Counted from the first letter of the stretch, positions 1-14,781 are shown. The stretch: DNA of 64,000 nt from Cardiocondyla obscurior (GCF_019399895.1 NC_091864.1:7108001-7172000); one strand, 5' to 3'. Numbers and translations: made by a program. Notes: generated by a model from the letters alone, not told the origin.

Positions 1-1
1 A

Positions 2-73
2 GCTGCCCTGAACATCCTGGAGATTGATTCGTACCTGCAGAACTTGATGGAGCATAGTGGAACAAGTTGCTAG
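2..73 (+). CDS. C-terminal end of an unrecognised protein (last coding exon, partial)
   Basis: The window opens inside an open frame (second base = first codon base) that runs 23 codons and stops at TAG 71-73; the peptide ends NLMEHSGTSC. It is called coding because the hydrophobic/acidic helix-like end (NILEIDSYLQNL) is followed directly by a long AT-rich, stop-filled tail typical of a 3' UTR on the same strand. Nothing upstream is visible, so neither start nor domain content can be given, and I do not recognise the family. It could also be a chance open frame; the call rests on composition change and plausible peptide only. Confidence 0.4.
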   Translation, partial: AALNILEIDSYLQNLMEHSGTSC

Positions 74-2960
74 CCCAGAGGACATTCACGCCGATGGGAT
101 TGAAATGATAGGAAATGGCAGAAATTAAAAAAAAAAAGAAAAAAGAAACTAGTCAAGGTGGCTGCTAGTCCGCAAATGGTGATTGGTGCGTGCGGTGAAT
201 TGTTCGACTGAACGAGACTTGTTCATCAGAACGAACACACGGAAACACAGATGTTTAATTCAATTCTCAATTCTACTGTTGTTAAGCAGAGGACTTAAAT
301 AACAAAAAAAAAAAAAGAAAAAAAAATCGCCATAGGATTCAACGATACAATGCTATTATCTATACGTATCTATAATTAATCTATTATTGCTCTATCGCTT
401 AATATCAATTGTACCATATTTATCGATTTTACTTAGTTTTACATCTTGAACTCGATTTAGCGCTTAAGCTGGACAATCTTTATTATTATGATCATGTTTG
501 TTTTCTTTTCTTTCTTTTTATGGTTCTTTTTTTGTGGAAAAAGGGGACAGGACGAATCTTAGTCAAGGAAACCTGCATAGGAGCAGGTGAGCTCTACCTT
601 AGATAAGTTAATTACAATTTTACTAATTTTTAGTATCGAGACGATATATCGTAATTTTTTCGTTGTCTGTTGGGGAATGAGTGCTAGAAAGGATATTTTT
701 GATACTTTCATAAAAGGGAGAGCCAGAATGTATAAGAGTTTTGAGCGCTGGAGATGACGTAACACTGTTGATGCTGTAGTAACAATAAAGGTTCTCATTT
801 AACCTTCCTTGCTGAGATTCATACTAATGTGATAAATCTCTTTTGTTGTTATTAGAGAGAATTGACACGCTCCGTGTTACTGAGATGTACAGTCTATTGT
901 CGATTACTGAGGATTTATCTACTGTATAATTAATCTCTTTTGTATATGGATAAGGATTGACATAACCCAGCAGAAGTAGTTTTTGTAATACGAACAATCA
1001 AAGTTTATCATTGTTCCAGTAATGTACGCAAACCGTATATGTTCGACTCGGACTTGTAATTTGCGTGGAAGTTTCAAGATACGAACAGAGCAATGAGATA
1101 ATACGAAGAGAACAGAGAAATGCGAATGGTGCAGCGGGAAAGAAGCACGAGAAGAAATAGAAATAAATTATATTATTAAAACCGAACGTGTAAACATAAA
1201 GTATGTACATATATATGTACATACGTGTGTGTATATATATGTGTATGTATATACATATATTGCATATTCTCGCGTGCTTTCTCTCGATACCTAGATATCA
1301 AAGCAAACGCTTTTTTTACTGATGAACAAAATAAAACGTAAGAAATACATAATTTTTATAATCCAGAAAAGTATCTCGCTAGGAAAGAAAGCAGTTAAGA
1401 AAAAAAAGAAAGAAATAATTTGCAAATTAAATAATTAAAGTATATTTAAAGTGTGTATCAGAGATATCGAAATTAATAAATTAAATATAGAAATTAATTA
1501 GAAACGAAGGTGTCTATATGCAAGAGAAAGTGCGCGACGCCTAAACATCTTGTATGTGTGTATATATTACATATACATATACACACTTTTTTTTAAGCTA
1601 TACAAGAAGTGGCCGTAGAGACAAGCTCGATTTCGTAAAGAAATATAAAAAAAAAAATAAAAAAAATAACGAAAAAAAAACAGGGGGAGGAAAGATATAT
1701 GGGAATCCAAGATAAAAATATAACGGTAATAGCGATAACATACACAAGGAAGTTCTTTGCATTGCGTCACTGATTGAGGCGAGAATTGTGTCTTACGGCT
1801 GATCGTTTATCAATTTTACGATATGTAAGACTCGTTGTATTGCGACGATTTATACAAAGACAGAATGCGGGAGAAAGTGGAAGATAATGTTGCGCAGTAA
1901 TGAAGAACGCAAATAAAAATCCTGCGAAGTGCGAAGAGCACGTGCGTTTCAGATATGTATTAGATATGCAACGTGGATCAGCACATGTCTGCAAGCACGT
2001 ACTCTTTTCGCATTCGATCCCGTAGAGATATTCCGTATTGCGAATCTGTTTATATCTTAGTTGTACCTTCTTATCTTTGCTGTATTAAAAAAAAAAAAAA
2101 AAGGGAAGTGATAGAGGCGTGTATCTCTCGAAAGTAACAGCAAGATACAGACACCAACTAAAATAATATACAGAATCGAGGATATTCATTTTTAATTATT
2201 TGAAACAAGAAAGACGTACGAATCTACGTTTATACCTAAGTTTTATTTTTTAATTGTGTTCCTAAATCAGCGCACAAAATTCAATTTTCAATCGGTGAAT
2301 TTTACAAAATTCTACTAAAGTTTTAATTTAATTGAGAGAATGTTCTGTCATTAATTTTTTATTTAAAGCGTATGCAGCACTTACTTTTCCTTTTTAAATT
2401 TACAGTACGGAATTTCTCTACTCGAGGGGCTGTAACAATAATCGATCTAATTACCGCCACAAAGATAAAACGTGAAAACCTGAAAGTGCGTTTAATCTAG
2501 CTCCGTAGAATAATGAAATCGCGAAAAAGCAGGCGGTGGAAGCCTAAACTCGCAGGATTGTAACTGTGGATACACAGGTTGTAATGAACCATTTGTATGT
2601 ATGACACTATTGACTTAAATATATAGTTTATAAGCTACGTTTGATTTACAAGATCGTCTAATTTTACAAGCAGTTCTTTTTCTACGTGCGAAAGTGCGGT
2701 GAATTACGCAATCACCATAAGTTGTGAGTAAGCGTTTTGAATGATTGTTATATAAAGTGATAAGTTTTATGTTGATTTTATGATCAACCTGATTTGGCCT
2801 TATTACGAGTTAAGATGAATTATTTTCATTCATACTAGATTGAAAGAAAGTTTTGTTTAAGTGACTTTTATGTATAATTAAGGGTTTTAATCGTTTTAAA
2901 CGTTTATTCATAAATATAATATAATAAATTCTTGAAATATTGTGGTTTTAATAATAAAAA
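74..2960 (+). other. Probable 3' UTR of the upstream gene
   Basis: About 2.9 kb of AT-rich sequence with A-runs and no supported ORF follows the stop at 71-73. It includes a TA/GT-rich simple stretch near 1198-1262. Several AATAAA-like signals occur; the cluster near 2918-2955 (ATAATAAATTC and TTTAATAATAAAA) is the best candidate for the 3' end because the base composition changes soon afterwards. The UTR assignment is an inference from position and strand. Confidence 0.4.
1198..1262. repeat. TA/GT-rich simple sequence
   Basis: Alternating TATATATG, GTGTGTATA and TATATACA units form an impure dinucleotide microsatellite inside the presumed 3' UTR. Confidence 0.6.
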
Positions 2961-3177
2961 CAGTTATGTATAATTAAGCATTCTGTAGTTGAACAGGCGT
3001 ACGAGGCACGCGATATTTAAAAAGATTTAATTTCTGACGAATTGTTATTTTAAACAGCCGTAATAGCATTTGAGCGTGTCTTCCATAATTATAATAATTT
3101 GTTTTTATTTTTAATTTATTTAAAACGCGCACATCTGTAAAATAAAATGTCTCGTAATGATGTGTAAATCTGAAATG

Positions 3178-3331
3178 CTTTCGTGACACAAATTAAAATG
3201 ATCCCGCTCGATGCAATCGACAATTTTGGTTGGCTGAGCTTTGTATTCCTCGCTTCGATTGGTTTGCCTGGAAGAGCCAATCGGAGCGAGGAATATGAAT
3301 ATCGCAATCATTTTGATTTGCGTTGTGAAAG
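3178..3331. repeat. Imperfect inverted-repeat (foldback) element
   Basis: An 18-nt arm at 3245-3262 (ATTCCTCGCTTCGATTGG) is the reverse complement of 3277-3294 with one mismatch, separated by 14 nt. Outside it, 3178-3202 pairs with 3307-3331 (shared ATCAAAATGAT-like core). The left arm carries about 30 nt more between the two paired blocks. This is the shape of a small MITE-like foldback or a long hairpin; no clear target-site duplication was found. Confidence 0.6.
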
Positions 3332-4019
3332 TAGCCTTCGCGCCTTCGTCAGAAGCAGTCGTAACTTCCATCAGCTTCCACCGGCTTCCACACGTTGAGG
3401 ATTTCGTACCCTCTGGGCTCCGGTACGCAAAGGGCTCGTAGGTCGTGGGATCCGTAGGCGTGGAGATTGATTGACGGCAACGCGATGCAGCGGAAGGGAA
3501 TCTGCGAAGGATATACGCTGGCTGACGAACAGTCACGGTTAGTCGGCACCGGACGTGACAACTATTCTTACACGTAAATCTTGCTATTTTTATCATCCCC
3601 GATTAAAAATTAACGCACACGTACGAACGAACGAAAGCGCAGATTATATTACTCATTATTTTATTCGTTAATTCCTTTTTTTCTGTAAATCATAGTCTGA
3701 CCGATGCCGTTCTCTGCCCTGAAGCTTACAACGAACGGAACCTCGGCGACCATTTCAGCATTCGATCGAAAGGTTAGTTGAAACATCAAACGAATCGTAG
3801 CCGTAACACTTTGATCGTGCAGAAGAATTATCCAAATTATTTTGAATAATTCTTCCGCGGCATGTACGGCGGTAATGCAGACGGCATTAGCTGCTCGAGT
3901 GCCTTTCATCGACTTTAGCGGATTACGTCATTTCAGTTGGGACGCGGACACCCGGATGGCGCCAGTTTACCAGGTCACGTCGTCAGGTGGGAGTTTCACG
4001 ACCCTTAGTACGGCTCGGG

Positions 4020-4189
4020 GGTCGGGTGCGCCGTCACTTCAGCACTCCAACGAGGCAGCGAGGAGCGTTGCAGCGCAGCAGTTCTGCCGGGCGGTCCGTC
4101 CGGCTGGCCGGCCGGCCTCGTCGCGACCGAATCGGTTGCCCAGCCGCATCGCTACCACGCGCCACCACGCATCGGAAGGAGAGACGAAC
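4020..4189 (+). promoter_or_regulatory. Possible noncoding first exon / promoter of the DGK gene
   Basis: A GC-rich stretch ends in a strong plus-strand donor, GACGAAC followed by GTGAGT at 4190-4195. TCACTTCAGC near 4034 could act as an initiator. The only same-strand gene downstream is the DGK, whose visible coding part starts mid-domain, so a far-upstream 5' exon is expected. There is no transcript evidence and the exon start is a guess. Confidence 0.25.
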
Positions 4190-7100
4190 GTGAGTACTCC
4201 CGGGATGGGACTTTCGCGTGTAACACGCCCGTTTCCTCTCAGCACGTTTCCGTAACTCGTTTCTTTCGCGCTCACCCTCTTGACCTGGCGCTCGACAGGC
4301 TGCATATATCGTCCTGAGCAACAGGACGGAGCGGCCGCGGAAGCGCGGCTGAGAGAGAACGCGGCAATTGTCTGCTTTTTTTTTTACTTGCTTTCTGTAA
4401 AAACTTTACTTGGCTTTACTTGGCTGCATATAAATAAAGTCGCTTAATATTTCATCTTTATCGCGCGCACATAGTTGCAGAACGTTTTAAACATTCAAAT
4501 GTCTTTGCGCAGGGATCGAGGTAGTACGTGCACAGATTACCAAGTATTTTCGCGTGCTTGTAGTATGTTATATTGAAGTAAAGAAAATGTTAAAAGACCG
4601 CGACAATGGATATGCAACCACGTAGAGTAATTCCGCGGCCCGATGGATCTCGGATCTTTTCCACTAACATGCAGTAGAAGAGCGTAAGTGTTCGGGAAAA
4701 AGGGAATCCTTTGCCGTGTCGATCACGCCGCGCTCGCGTGCCGAACAGCTGGCTTCGTCGCTAGCTCGCGGCATTAATATTTTCGGCGCGACGCTATGTG
4801 CCTCGAGTCACGTCAAATTAATTACATTTTATTTGTTGTGCCGGGAAGAATTTCGTCTGGAACGATCGAGATCGTTCCATCGTGACGTATTTCCGGTGCC
4901 GGCATATTCTAGCTATTTTCTCGCTATTTTAATTAGTCAAAAGCGTCGGCCGAGTCATTAACGGAATAATCTTCCTCCGACAATTCGTTTTTAATTAATT
5001 CGAACGAGCAGGCTCGGTGTCATTGGGATTTTTTCCTCGAAAGTGATCGTGGAGCGCTACCGCAGCTTTCCGTCCACGTTTAGCTCGTTAAACATAAAAC
5101 TCACGCGCTTACTTCGGGAGGGAAATATAAATCAGGCGAAAATTACCATTTGATAGGAGATTATTGATCAGAGATTGCATAATGTAAATAAGAACTTGGC
5201 GGACATTGATTACGAGCTTACAGTCGCGAGATTGCACCGCGAGAGGAGTACCAATATTTGTTATTTGCACGGAGGCACTGCGTATTATCCCGAGCGTAAA
5301 GTGTAATCGAGTGTGGAAATTGCTCGATTATCCAGCGCTTAACAATTGGCAAATCGGTGCTTTCGCCTGCAAATAAGTCACCGACGGCGATGCGCAACGT
5401 TGCGCGTTTCGCTCGCGCGTTTCGTCGCGAGAGAAAACTCCGTCGCGGGCGTCCACGTCGTTTATCAATCGTTTTCCCTTTCGCCCTCCCTCCCCTGTTG
5501 ACGAGCCCTTGGCTTTTCCATTATGGAGGCGTTGCGCGATACGCGTAACAAAAGACGGTGATTTAGGAAGGCGGCCTGCGGTTACACGCGCGCGTACACG
5601 GGACAAGAACGAAGATACGTAGGGCGAAAAGTAATTCGCGTGCTAAGCTCGATACGACGACGTGTGTGGAAGTTTACGAGACCCCGGGGAGATCCCGAGG
5701 AAAGTTTTCCGCGAGAGGAACTCCCTCAAGTCCCTTTCAGTGCCCTTAAAAGGAATTGGGAATGCAACTTACACCAGGAATATATTTCCTCTTTCGTGCA
5801 GAGAGGAAAGTAGCCGGGCGCGGTGAACACCCCAGGTATACGAGCAAAGCGAATCGACGAGGAAATTAATTCTTCTTATACGGACATTACGGTGTAAGCT
5901 GATCGCGTGGCAATCTTTCGGTAAATTTGTCGTCGTCCCTTCGGGGGATCCTTTTCGGTCCGTCGATGCTATCAGGGAAAATATAATTACCAATCCTTCC
6001 TGCCGTGGGAAGGAATTTTCCCTCCCGCGTACTTATTATTAAAAAAAGGAGAGAGAGAAAAAGAAAGGGGGAAATCGGAAGAAAAAGAAAATATCAAGAC
6101 CCAACGTTTAGGAAAAGAAATTAGGGTGTTAATTTAGGGCGAACTTGTTCGAAGGTATCGTCGATCGTTACCTTGAAGCAAATTCTGAAAAAAAGAAAAA
6201 TCATTAGGGGCCACCTTTGACATTTTTCGAATCTCGGGGGGGTTACGGCCGCGTCGATCTTACATGCGCGCTACTATCTCTGAGCAGCGAAACGAGCAAT
6301 TACGTTCCGTGGCCTGGAAACGACGTCGGCAGGAAATGTGGGGAGGTTTCGATGGAGGACATTTACCCTTCTCTCTGTCGCGCAAAATGATATTGGCCTT
6401 TCCAGCGTGTGCCTCCCGATATTGATTTATTCGTGTAACTTGCTTACTTATTGATGGCGACCGGCCGCATGGGTGGGTGCAATGTTTATATGCCCGCTTA
6501 AAAGGGCTTAGGTCAGAAATTCCACGGCATTTGAAATAATTTAACACTCGCCCGGGAAACGGTTTCTCGAGCGGTGGCTCGATAGGAAACGGCGAATTGC
6601 GTACGCGAGTCTCAGCCGCCCGCAGTGATATTCCGTTTGTATTATTGACCCTGTGGCGACGGCGTTTAATCTATCATCTTCTCCGCGAGGAATATAATCG
6701 ACGCGTTATCCCGGCCGCTTTTCGAACGGTGAGGTTAATCTATCCGCGACAATAATTGCTTTTTAAATAACCGCAAGAGTCGTATACGCGTTTCCTTTTG
6801 TAAAATCGCTTTTGCATATTTTTTTTTTTTTTCTCCTCGCTACTTTCTTTCTTGAGAAATTCATGGCAACCAACTTGTGGTGGAACACAGTTTCGTGTTA
6901 CATGCCGGGAGGAAGCACTTAACGCACGTATGAAAAGAAACCGAAGTGTATCCGTGCACGAAACGGGAATACCGACAGCGCGCTTTTAAAGAGAATGGAA
7001 AGGTTTTGACTTCTCTGGAAAAGGCTCCTTTAACCGATATCGCGCCGTCACGCCGGGGTTCGTGTTTAAGCCAGACCGGGCGATTAATGTTCGCGGGGCT

Positions 7101-10100
7101 GGGCGGGTGACACGCGACGAAAGATAGCATTTTATTTCACCCCGGCGTTAACGTTGACGTTACATTTTGCGACGGGGACGTAACGGGAGCCTCTCGCGTT
7201 CTCGCAGACTATGGGTAATCGCGTTTTCTCGCGCAGCTGTCACGCGGGATATAAACGACGACTCCCCTGGACACGACAGCGCGGCGATCCTTGTTACATA
7301 ATGGCATTAACGACGCTGGTCTCGCGGCGAAGGACGTCGGATCGATTAAAAACGATTTCGCGAAGGCAAAAAAAAAAAAAAGAAAAAGAGAGAGAGAGAG
7401 AGAGAAACGATTCCGCGCCGACAAAATGAAATAAGATTTAACAAGGGCCGAATAGCGTCTTTGCGTTTTCCGATTGCATTAACCGTTGATTATCGATAAC
7501 GCCGATTAATTTGACTTCTCTTCCCGCACCGTCTCGTATCGCAGACGGAGTCATAACTCGCGGATGATCAAAGGATAGTCGTTGACGTTACGTACTTTCG
7601 CAATTAAGTCCGACGAGGAGATATCATCTAAGCCAGGTTGGATTACAGTAATTTTTCTTTTTTTTTTTTTTTTTTTTTTTTTTCTATTCGCGCGACCGTC
7701 TGTGGAAGCGCATTTAATATCCGGTATCAAAAAGGCCATCGCGCGCAAATAAATAACGTAGTCCGCGGGATATGACTTTCTAAATATGTAACCCGAAGGC
7801 ACACATGCGCGGGAAATCCCCGCGTCGATCATCCGCTGCGGTTTTACGTGATAGGAATTCCGAGACCGTACGAATGGCACGAAATAGCGAGGCTCGAGTC
7901 GAAACGAAGAGGCGGAGGTAGAGAGAGAAGCCACTTCCGTTGAAACTATCCGCGGATATCGCTCGGCGTTTTCCCCGATTGCGGAACGAAGACGCAATCT
8001 GCAAAATGTCGCCGTAGATACGGAGCGAATTCGCCGACCAAATTTCGATTCCGAACAGCTGCGATTGTTATTCCCGGCTGCGCCTCTCCGTCGGCAGAAA
8101 TTGCGAACAAGAGACGGGTAACAATGCCTCGGACGGCTCGAACGATGATGTCTCCTCCGGCGGCGAAACTGTACCAGAGTGCTATGTCGGTCGCGAAATT
8201 CGGCAGCGCGATAAAGAAAAACGAATTAAATGCCCAGCGCAAATTAGAACAGACGTTATTATATCTGAATTTTTTTTTTTTTTTTTTTATTATTTCTCTC
8301 GAGTAGATTACGTTTGCTTCTTGTTTCAAGTCTCGGCGATTGAGTTGGATCTGGGCCAGGTGTGCTAAACGTTAAGGGTAGATTAAACCGCGCCGTAAGT
8401 GACTGGTGCCATGGGGACTTCGTGAATAATTTCTTGCGTCATTAGGCCCGACCTAATGGGAGTGCGACTTATTAAATTCTCATACTTTGCCACGCCCGGC
8501 ACATTTCCGAAGTTCATTATTTACCGGCGTCACTAACGGCACGATTTCGCTCGCGAATCCACGAAAAACCGGGGGCACTCGGACGGGATCCTCGAGCCGA
8601 GTCCTTTAATCCGACTGCCTTGTCTTATTAACCGGTCAACTTATGCTCGGCTTAACGCGAAGGGAATCCTCTTTCCTCCGTCCCTTCGCTCTTGCTATCG
8701 CTCGATCCGCCTTCACCCTCGACATATGTCTTCAGTTAATACTATAAACAGTGAAGCTAGACGTATACAGCTAGAGAAGAGCTCGGGAGCAATTTGATTC
8801 CATTTCACTTCGGCATTACGTACATATATATATATTGCACGACGAAATTTTCTGTCCGACTTCGTCGAGCATTTCGTTAGACTCTCTCTTTAAAAATTTA
8901 TCTCCTCCCTCGAAAGTTTCTGCTATAAATACAATTTTCTTGCGACACGTACACCTATTTTCGTGCTCGGACGCGTCTGATAAATCATACAGGGTAAGCT
9001 AGCTGGGGAATGCGTTACGGAGAATTTCTCTTTGGAACAGGAATTTAATGGGTATGTACAAAGCGAAAGAAATATCGGCCCGTCGGGAGGAAAGGAGGCG
9101 ACGGTGCGGCGCGTGCGAGTGTGTACCAGATTCATTTTCCATATCGATTTAGTTTACGGTATTGCGTCTGGCAGTATCGGCCCGTGATACGAGCAGAAAC
9201 AGCGGTATTTATATAGTTCGGCCCGACAGCGGCATGATGTAGGTAAACCGAACGTACGAGGGAGAAGAAACTTTCTAGATGAATCCCGCCGCCTTTGCCC
9301 GGAGGGTGGTCGGAAAGACGACCGAGGGGGTGAGCCAGGGATTGCTAATGCAATATAGGAGACAGTGTAAACGGGAGGCGAGTACACGGTCCACGATGAC
9401 GCAAGCTGGGTACTTGAGGCGGTCGGGGGAGTAGAGTAAAGAAGGAAGATGCACGAGATACGATGGAATAGGCCGCGCGGCATCCTCGCGGGGGTCGACG
9501 ACCCCACGATAGACCTAAATACACCCGCGAGGGAGAAAGAAAGAAAGAGATCAAGTCGCGCCGAAACGGCGGCCGCGATTGAGCAAAGGGGGTGCGGGAG
9601 CAACGCGACGGCGATAAGAGCGTAGCGCCGGTTCTTTCTCTGCCGCGGAAAGAGAAGAGAGAAGCGCCCCGGCTTTTCTTCCGATTACTTTTATTGCGAA
9701 ATTTATAAAGGGAGGCGGGCACACTTTGCGTTACAGAAATTCCGCCGGCCGCTTATTAGAAACTCGTACGCTGTTTAATAATTTCCAACGTTAATTACTT
9801 ACGGGGAAAACGCTGGAATACTGATTCGGTGAAACGTAATTTTCAGTCAAGTATACTGAGAGCAAACGAGGGGATTAGCGCTGTGCTATCCGGGTCTCCG
9901 GTGCGATAGATATCAACTAAGATTTCTGGATCGGCTCTCTAAATTCTATTAACAAACGGGAGTGATTGTTCAATCGATCCCACGTGCGACCTGATAAAAC
10001 GGTGTTTATCGCGCGGATATACAAGTTTGGAACGATTGACCGAATCGTGCCGACTGAGCTGCGCGAGAAGAAATAGCCTCTGACATTTTGGCCCTTAACT

Positions 10101-13100
10101 TGCCCCAGAATTTGTCTAAAAATGGTGACAGAATGGGCTAAATGTAGCGTCGAATGCGAAGATGGATTTGTCTACTTCAATGTCGGGATATAAATAGTTT
10201 TATAATTAAATTTTGTTTACGGAGGTAGAACGCGACAGGATATCGTTTCTCGGTTAATCTTGGCTGAATCGTACTTTTTTATTTTTTTTTTAGTCGTAAA
10301 TTGTTAATGTGAATCAATATTGTATGTATACAATCTTTCACGACAAACTGAGAATTTTTATAAAATTATTCAATGTAAAATTAGCTCGGCGTATATGTTG
10401 CCAAAAAGAGCGGTGATTGAAAGACGACGGATTCGGGCCGACTTTGCCCACTGTGCTCTCAGATTTCGTTTAACATTTTCGGCCACGTTTGACGTTAGGT
10501 TTACGGAAGCATTTCGAGGGTAGAAAAAAAAAGTAGAGATAACAGGGAAAGGGATCGAAAGAAAAGTATATGCTGAAAAATATTCATTGTGCGAAGTTAA
10601 AAAAAAATTTTTAACGAGCGTCCAACCACGATAACGGGTTGCAGTAATAGCCCCGTGCACGTAATATCTGCTATGCACCCCTTTTTAATGGCCATTAGCG
10701 AAGTTGAGCCCAGAGCCCGGGATCGAGTCACGCTGTTCGCCGGTGCGACATATCTCCCACAAGTTTCTCGTAAAATTTTACAATGTTCCACCGAAACGAC
10801 CCAGTTGAGACGTATATGTGTACGTTGGCGTTGGCACCTTCCTCTCTCTCTCTCTCTTTCTCTCTCTCGAATTACATTTGTTATATTACCGAGTGGCTCG
10901 AAAAAGAGGAAATCTAATGCGTTCGTATCGAAACGAGGTTTCGCTCGCGTAGGGATAAAGGTTTCGATCGCATGCATTTATCATCGAGAAAAAAAGATTG
11001 ACCGGCTGTCACCAACGACGGCGACCTCAGCCACCCTACGTTTTTCGCATGGAAATCATTAACGTACAATGTTTATTGCACCGATGTTACATCCTCCGTT
11101 TCTTTTATTACGTGTCGTCAGATTTTTTTTTTTTCTTCTTTCTCTCTCTTTTTTTTTTTTCTCTTTTCTTTTTTAGATTATTGCGTCGTCTCGATGTACA
11201 GTGTAACGTCGACGCTGATTTCCACAAGAATAATCCGGTTCGTTACTTGCGCTACCATTTACGTTACATATTTGCCGGTGAACGACGTCCCGCACGTAGC
11301 TCGCATTATTCGCGGTGCCGAGGACTACGTTGCAAAATTGCTATGCCGTGGGTGTGCCGGGGCAGTCTCCTCTTTTTATGCGTTCTTATCGCGACGTTAT
11401 CCCTCTAACTCTTTCCCTCGAGTCTCGGGGAGCCATCGATAGGAAAACGACGCGGACATTTCGAGCGCGACTATCATTTCAAGCATCCCCCTTCCTCCCC
11501 CCATTCGCTGTTAAATCCCGCGACGCGGCATTTCTTTCCTATCGATTACCGCGGGGAATAAAGAATACATCTCGACGATACGCCGTGATTGCGTAAACGT
11601 ATCTCCACCGTGCTTATCGCGAAGTTTCAAAAGTTTGAACGTATCCGCGCGGAGCGAGGGATGACTCGTCACGTAACTTGTCGTCCCACGTCCTCGATTC
11701 CGGCGTGCGAGACACTCTCGGTCGACGTGTCTTTAGAGTTTCGCGAACTTCGCCAGCCTCACGTTTCTCGAAGAATTTATGGAATATTATACGTAGAAAG
11801 AGAGAGAGAGAGAAGAGAAGAGAAACGGTGATACAGACGTAAGCGTCATTTACAATTCGAGCGATTCAGTCGCAATCGGCAATCTGAGGATATCCAAGCT
11901 CTTCTCGGTTCCCTCTGCTCGATTCATCTTCTCGCTAGGTGGAACGAACAAAGACGGGACGCCGCGACGTTACGTAAAACTCCCGAGAACGGCGTATTCG
12001 TTTACGACCGGTTCGGTCTATTTTTATCGCTTGTAATACGACATTAAAAAGGTGCCCCGATACGCGGGAAGGAAAAAAAAAAATCTTCCTCGGCTGCGGA
12101 CGAACGGGGTATCCGCGTTCGTATTTCAGGCCCCCGGTTTCCTTTTACCATTTGTCCGCCGTGCTAGAGTGATAATTTTAGCAATTCCTAGCGGCGATCT
12201 TCAGCCTCTCCTATCGCGATCCCGTGCACGAGCAGTGGCCGTTTATTGCCGCCTCGGCACGCAGAATAAGCCAAACACTCGGGATGCCATAAAGTGCATC
12301 GTCTCGGTTGACGAGAGACAAAGAGGACGCAGAGACGAGGTAGTCTAAAGGCGTCTGTTATCGTGTTACGAGAAACGTCTCCGCGTGATATACGCGACGC
12401 GTAACGCAATTAAGACGGTGTACGCCGGAATTGCATGGGTACCGGAGTAATTAATGTAAGGGCATTTTGGATGCGAAGTTGGGTGGCTGCGCAAACATAT
12501 TAACGGCGATCTTAGTCCTTTCTTTCTCTCTCTTTCTTTTTCTATTTTCTCGGTGGAGAACAGCGGGAAAGGTATACGAGAGAACATTTTTCTCACACGC
12601 TACGATTGTCCTCACGGTTTTTACATTCTTTATCAGGGGATATTTGCGACCCCGCGTTTATTTTAAAACCCGTATGTGTTTATACACGCTTATTGGCGCA
12701 ACAAATTTTCCGCGCGCGCGACACTCACTCGGAGGCATCTTTATCGAACTTTTTTTTTTTTTTTTCTGACGGGAAAGGGCGAAGCGATAGAGCGCGTAGC
12801 CCTGTTGACGAGGAAGGTACGTCGCTGTCCGCGAGGAAGTGAGCCGCATTTACGAAACCCTCCTCTCCCCCTCCCCCCCCCGGCCTTTGTCGGCACAGCT
12901 GGGAATTGTAAGGGAGCGCACTGATTTAGACACTCTCCGCGTTTAGAGAATGCCATTACGGGAAAACTCTTAATTACGGTATCGATCCGCCAGCCTCGTG
13001 TTCAATTAAGTCTCCCTCCCCCCCTGACCAGAACGTTATGATGAGCTATTTCAATCGTGTGCCTGCTCTTGAATTTCCACGAGTCGCAAAATTATGCGGC

Positions 13101-14757
13101 CGATTGTCGCGCATTAATCCGCATCGATTGTCGCCGCGATAACATTTCGCGAATTTCTCTCCCCTGCCTCGTTTCCTCCCTCACCCGCGGGGAAGAACCG
13201 CGATCTAATCACCAAGTGGGTTTTTTTTTCCCTTTTTTTTCCCCCACTCGCGCACAAAGGAGTCGAGTCGATGCGCCAGTTTAATGTGTGCCTTAAATTA
13301 ATAAATGAACACTTCTGGACTACGTGCGCGGTGCATCAACGTGACGGACCACCTACGTGCCGCGTTTATTTATAGCGTTATGGAAAGCGCTACGCTCTCG
13401 AATGCGCGCATAAATGTTTATCGCACGTTCGAACACGCGGCCTCAAAGCGTGTAATCGGCAATCGGGCACTCGTCCTAGACACCTGGAAGCCCTGGCATT
13501 TTCCCCGCGGTCGCGTTCACTCCTGGACCGATCGCCCATGCGACCGACGCCGTCATACGCTGACGTCAGAGATCCCCGAGTGCCTATTGTGTTCGCGGAA
13601 AATTCTAATGCACTTAATTTTGCGCGTAACGTCAGCGTCCGTTTATAACGCCACGTCGAGAATGTCACGGAATAAATAAAGTATCATCAGGGTTTTTCTT
13701 CGTGTAATCTGTTTTTTTTTCTTTTTTATTTTTTTTCTCTCCTTTTGAAGACTGGGATGTCTCTATTTTAGAGCGGATTAAGTTCCAGTCCTACTTCCGA
13801 CCGATTTAAATCTGGATTTCAATCGGGGATTTAAATTTTACATGTGTTACGGCGGCAGCTCGGCCCTGATTTATATCACCGTTGTGCGAATATTGCGAAA
13901 GCCTGACGCAATTACCGTTAAAATATAATACCACTGGGGTAACTGGGAAGGCGGTTCTTCCTCGCTCCGTCGTCGTTTCTCTCTTCTTGCGCAAACACTC
14001 GGGGAGCGCGCGCAAGAGAGACGCGTACAGCTTCGCGTCATCTATTGTGCGCGCGTGGCTGAATGCACGTGTGCACATGCGACGCGATATGCGCCGCCGA
14101 TATTAGAGCGGAACGCCGACATCCATTTTTAAGTAGGCGACGATGCAATCGCGGAAATCAAATTGAAAAACGTACGTACACTAATACCCCAAGCTACGGG
14201 ATCCGCGAGTTAACAGGCTTCGTCTTTCCCGTATTAGAGGCCCGCCGCAGGTTTTCCGGAATTTAGGCGATTCTGCGCGGGACAATTAATCGTACGTTAT
14301 TAATGCGTCGCTAAATTAGCCTAACCGCTGGCGGTACGAGCTGCGAAACTGTTGACGAAACTCCACCGACCGAGGGGGGTGGGTTACGGGGAAGGATTGC
14401 ATTATTAAAGTTGTACTCTAATATCGGCGTACGCGGTAACGGACCGTTAATATGTTTCATAATTAATGTATCCGCGGCTTTTATAAGACTTGACATAACT
14501 TACAATTAGTAATGAGATAACAAGGCGTATGTTTATCGGAAAATTCAAACGATATATATGTCATAATGAGCGGATTATACAAAGTAAAGAGTAAAGCGTG
14601 GGATTATCGATAATTATGCTCAGATTACTAGACTGCGGGAGAACACTCGAGCTTACCGTTGGACTTTTTGTCGCTGCCGCCTTCTTTTTTCTTTTTTTCT
14701 TTTTTTTTTCTTTTCTTTCTTTTTTTCAAGCCGAGTTAATTGGACGCCGGCCAACGC

Positions 14758-14781
14758 AAAATTAATTAATTAATTAATTAA
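14758..14781. repeat. (TTAA)n simple repeat
   Basis: About five perfect ATTA/TTAA units in tandem within the CpG-rich noncoding block. Confidence 0.8.

Noticed and set aside
3842..4255. 137-codon plus-strand ORF
   Set aside because: Same GC-rich effect, with an equally long opposite-strand frame; no recognisable domain. The GTGAGT donor inside it argues for a noncoding exon instead.
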